Assembly: GCA_009697495.1 (NCBI GenBank)
Contig: SHUN01000135.1
Location: 1 to 7,447, forward strand
Direction: 5' to 3'
Length of the DNA: 7,447 nt
Source: Bryobacterales bacterium
GTDB taxonomy: Bacteria; Acidobacteriota; Terriglobia; Bryobacterales; Bryobacteraceae
The translations under genes and the position numbers were made by a program. This document shows positions 6,146-7,447 of the stretch, one piece after another. Positions within the stretch are counted from its first letter, which is position 1. Every line of letters begins with the position of its first letter. The notes beneath the pieces were generated by a model. The model did not search any database and was not told the origin of the DNA. It saw only the letters and a list, made by a program, of their open reading frames with translations.

Positions 6146-7447
6146 CTATGCGGTCAACTGCGGAATCAGCTCTCCGTGAACATCGGTGAGCCGCATTTGG
6201 CGGCCATTGAAGTAATACGTCAACCGCTTGTGATTCAAGCCGAGCAGATGAAGGATTGTGGCATGGACATCGTGATAGGACACCGGTTGTTCGGTGGCTT
6301 TATACCCGAAGTCGTCGGTGGCGCCAATCACTTGTCCCCCGCGGATTCCGGCGCCGGCCATCCAGAACGACATCGCCCCAGGGTTGTGATCGCGGCCGAG
6401 CCCTTTTTGGGAAATGGGCATGCGGCCGAATTCGGAGTGCCAGATCACCAGCGTGTCGTCGAGAAGGCCGCGCTGTTTCAAATCGCGGATCAGGCCGGCG
6501 ATGGGAAGGTCAATTTCCCTCGCGTGGGCACCGTGGTTTTCAGCGAGGTTGGAATGGGCGTCCCAATCGTCGATGTCGGTGCGGGCCTTGGCTCCGTTGA
6601 ACAACTGCACGAACCGCACGCCGCGTTCCACCAGACGCCGGGCCAGCAGACACTGGCGGCCGAAGGGTTCGGTGATGGCGTTGTCGAGGCCGTAGAGTTT
6701 CTTCGTGGCCTCGGATTCCTTATTGAGGTCCACCGCCTCCGGCGCGCAGGCCTGCATGTGATATGCGAGTTCGTAGGAGGCAATGCGGGCTGCGAGTTCA
6801 CTGCTGCCGGGGTAGAGCGCGGCGTGCTGCCCGTTCAACCGGGCGAGGTGATCGAGACGGGCCCGCTGCTGCGCGCCGGAGACTCCTTCGGGCGGGCGGA
6901 GGTCGAGAATAGGGTCGCCGGTGGGGCGAAACACCGTGCCCTGGTAAGCCGCCGGGAGGTAGCCGCTGTTCCAGTTGGAAACGCCCGCATTGGGTCCGCC
7001 GCGCGGATCGTGAATGACGACGTAGCCGGGCAGATTCTGGTTCTCGCTTCCGAGCCCGTAAGTGACCCAGGAGCCGACACTCGGATTGCCCATCAGCAGC
7101 GAACCGGTATTCCATTCGTAGTGAGCCAGCACATGGTCGTTTGACTTTCCATAACCCGACCGGATGAGCGCGACCTCGTCAATAATGGACCCCATGTGCG
7201 GGAAAAGATCGGAGACCTCGATGCCGCTCTGGCCGTACTTCTTGAACGAGTACGGGCTGCCCATCAAAGGGCCGGGATAGCCCTGGCGAACAACGATATC
7301 GCCAAAGCCGCTCAGCGGTTTTCCGTGGTGCTTTTGGATCATCGGCTTCGGGTCGAAGGTGTCGATGTGGCTGACGCCGCCGGTCATGAAAAGCGAAATA
7401 ATCGACTTGGCGCGGGGTTTGAAATGAGGCTTCTTAGCGGCCGCGAG
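6146..7447 (-). CDS. DUF1501 domain protein, N-terminus beyond the window
   Basis: The last 433 residues of a DUF1501 protein, a family of probable exported hydrolase-like proteins with an alkaline-phosphatase/sulfatase-like fold; the reaction is not established. The frame stays open to the window edge, reading KPHFKPRAKSIISLF before the internal Met at 7387. Counting from that Met, conserved parts are GGVSHIDTFDPKP (3-15, with Ser6, His7 and Asp9), KSNDHVLAHYEWNTG (91-105), DDWDAHSN (273-280), LVIWHSEFGRMP (313-324), GRDHNPGAMSFWMAGAGIRG (331-350), and VHATILHLLGL (374-384). These His and Asp residues are candidates for metal binding. The Met at 7387 lies inside the domain and is not the true start. 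Relatives carry about 40 more residues, usually including a Tat signal, so export after folding is expected. In Planctomycetota and Acidobacteriota such genes usually follow a DUF1549/DUF1553 cytochrome-like partner, which may lie just outside. The stop is 21 bases before the receptor start. Confidence 0.92.
   Translation of the reverse strand, partial: LAAAKKPHFKPRAKSIISLFMTGGVSHIDTFDPKPMIQKHHGKPLSGFGDIVVRQGYPGPLMGSPYSFKKYGQSGIEVSDLFPHMGSIIDEVALIRSGYGKSNDHVLAHYEWNTGSLLMGNPSVGSWVTYGLGSENQNLPGYVVIHDPRGGPNAGVSNWNSGYLPAAYQGTVFRPTGDPILDLRPPEGVSGAQQRARLDHLARLNGQHAALYPGSSELAARIASYELAYHMQACAPEAVDLNKESEATKKLYGLDNAITEPFGRQCLLARRLVERGVRFVQLFNGAKARTDIDDWDAHSNLAENHGAHAREIDLPIAGLIRDLKQRGLLDDTLVIWHSEFGRMPISQKGLGRDHNPGAMSFWMAGAGIRGGQVIGATDDFGYKATEQPVSYHDVHATILHLLGLNHKRLTYYFNGRQMRLTDVHGELIPQLTA

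Noticed and set aside
6119..7144. A 341-codon open frame on the plus strand
   Set aside because: It is antisense to the DUF1501 gene, whose conserved motifs run through the whole stretch; the plus-strand product has no family features.
7436..7446. A NotI-like GCGGCCGC at the right edge as a cloning-vector junction
   Set aside because: The DUF1501 frame runs straight through it with family-like residues (AAAKKPHFKPRAK), and similar GGCCGC runs occur elsewhere in this GC-rich window, so it is natural coding sequence.

Overview
The window looks like GC-rich DNA from an Acidobacteriota-type bacterium, probably close to the Solibacter/Bryobacter group. This is inferred from gene content alone: two Oar-like TonB-dependent receptors of the carboxypeptidase-regulatory-domain type, a DUF1501 protein, an exported NHL-repeat protein and an exported PPC-domain protein. 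No rRNA or phylogenetic marker is present to confirm it.

Layout. Bases 1-137 hold no gene I can support. From 138 to 1607 on the plus strand runs the C-terminal half of a TonB-dependent outer-membrane receptor with no N-terminus, signal peptide or plug. Its homology continues about 40 codons upstream of the first possible start codon and then ends at in-frame stops, so it reads as a 5'-truncated remnant. The rest of the window is one tightly packed minus-strand series, read from the right edge leftwards: a DUF1501 protein (6146 to beyond 7447, N-terminus outside the window), a complete 1100-residue Oar-like TonB receptor (2822-6124), an NHL-repeat protein (2165-2828) and a small secreted PPC/DUF296 protein (1604-2155). 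The gaps are about 21 bases, an overlap, and 9 bases, so this is very probably one transcript. It meets the plus-strand remnant tail to tail, and the two stop codons share one TTAA.

The cluster products are all predicted to be envelope or exported proteins: an outer-membrane receptor, a probable periplasmic beta-propeller, a secreted PPC protein, and a DUF1501 protein whose relatives usually carry a Tat signal. A role in acquiring or processing some polymer or organic ligand at the cell surface is plausible, but the substrate cannot be read from the sequence.

The main anomalies are lesions. The NHL gene has a one-base frameshift near 2291, and it also appears to lack an internal block of NHL repeats near 2450. 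Together with the truncated receptor, this means two of the five genes look damaged, which points either to local decay or to sequence/assembly error. I see no tRNA, rRNA, CRISPR array, insertion sequence or clear terminator, and no convincing case for an entirely new biological system.
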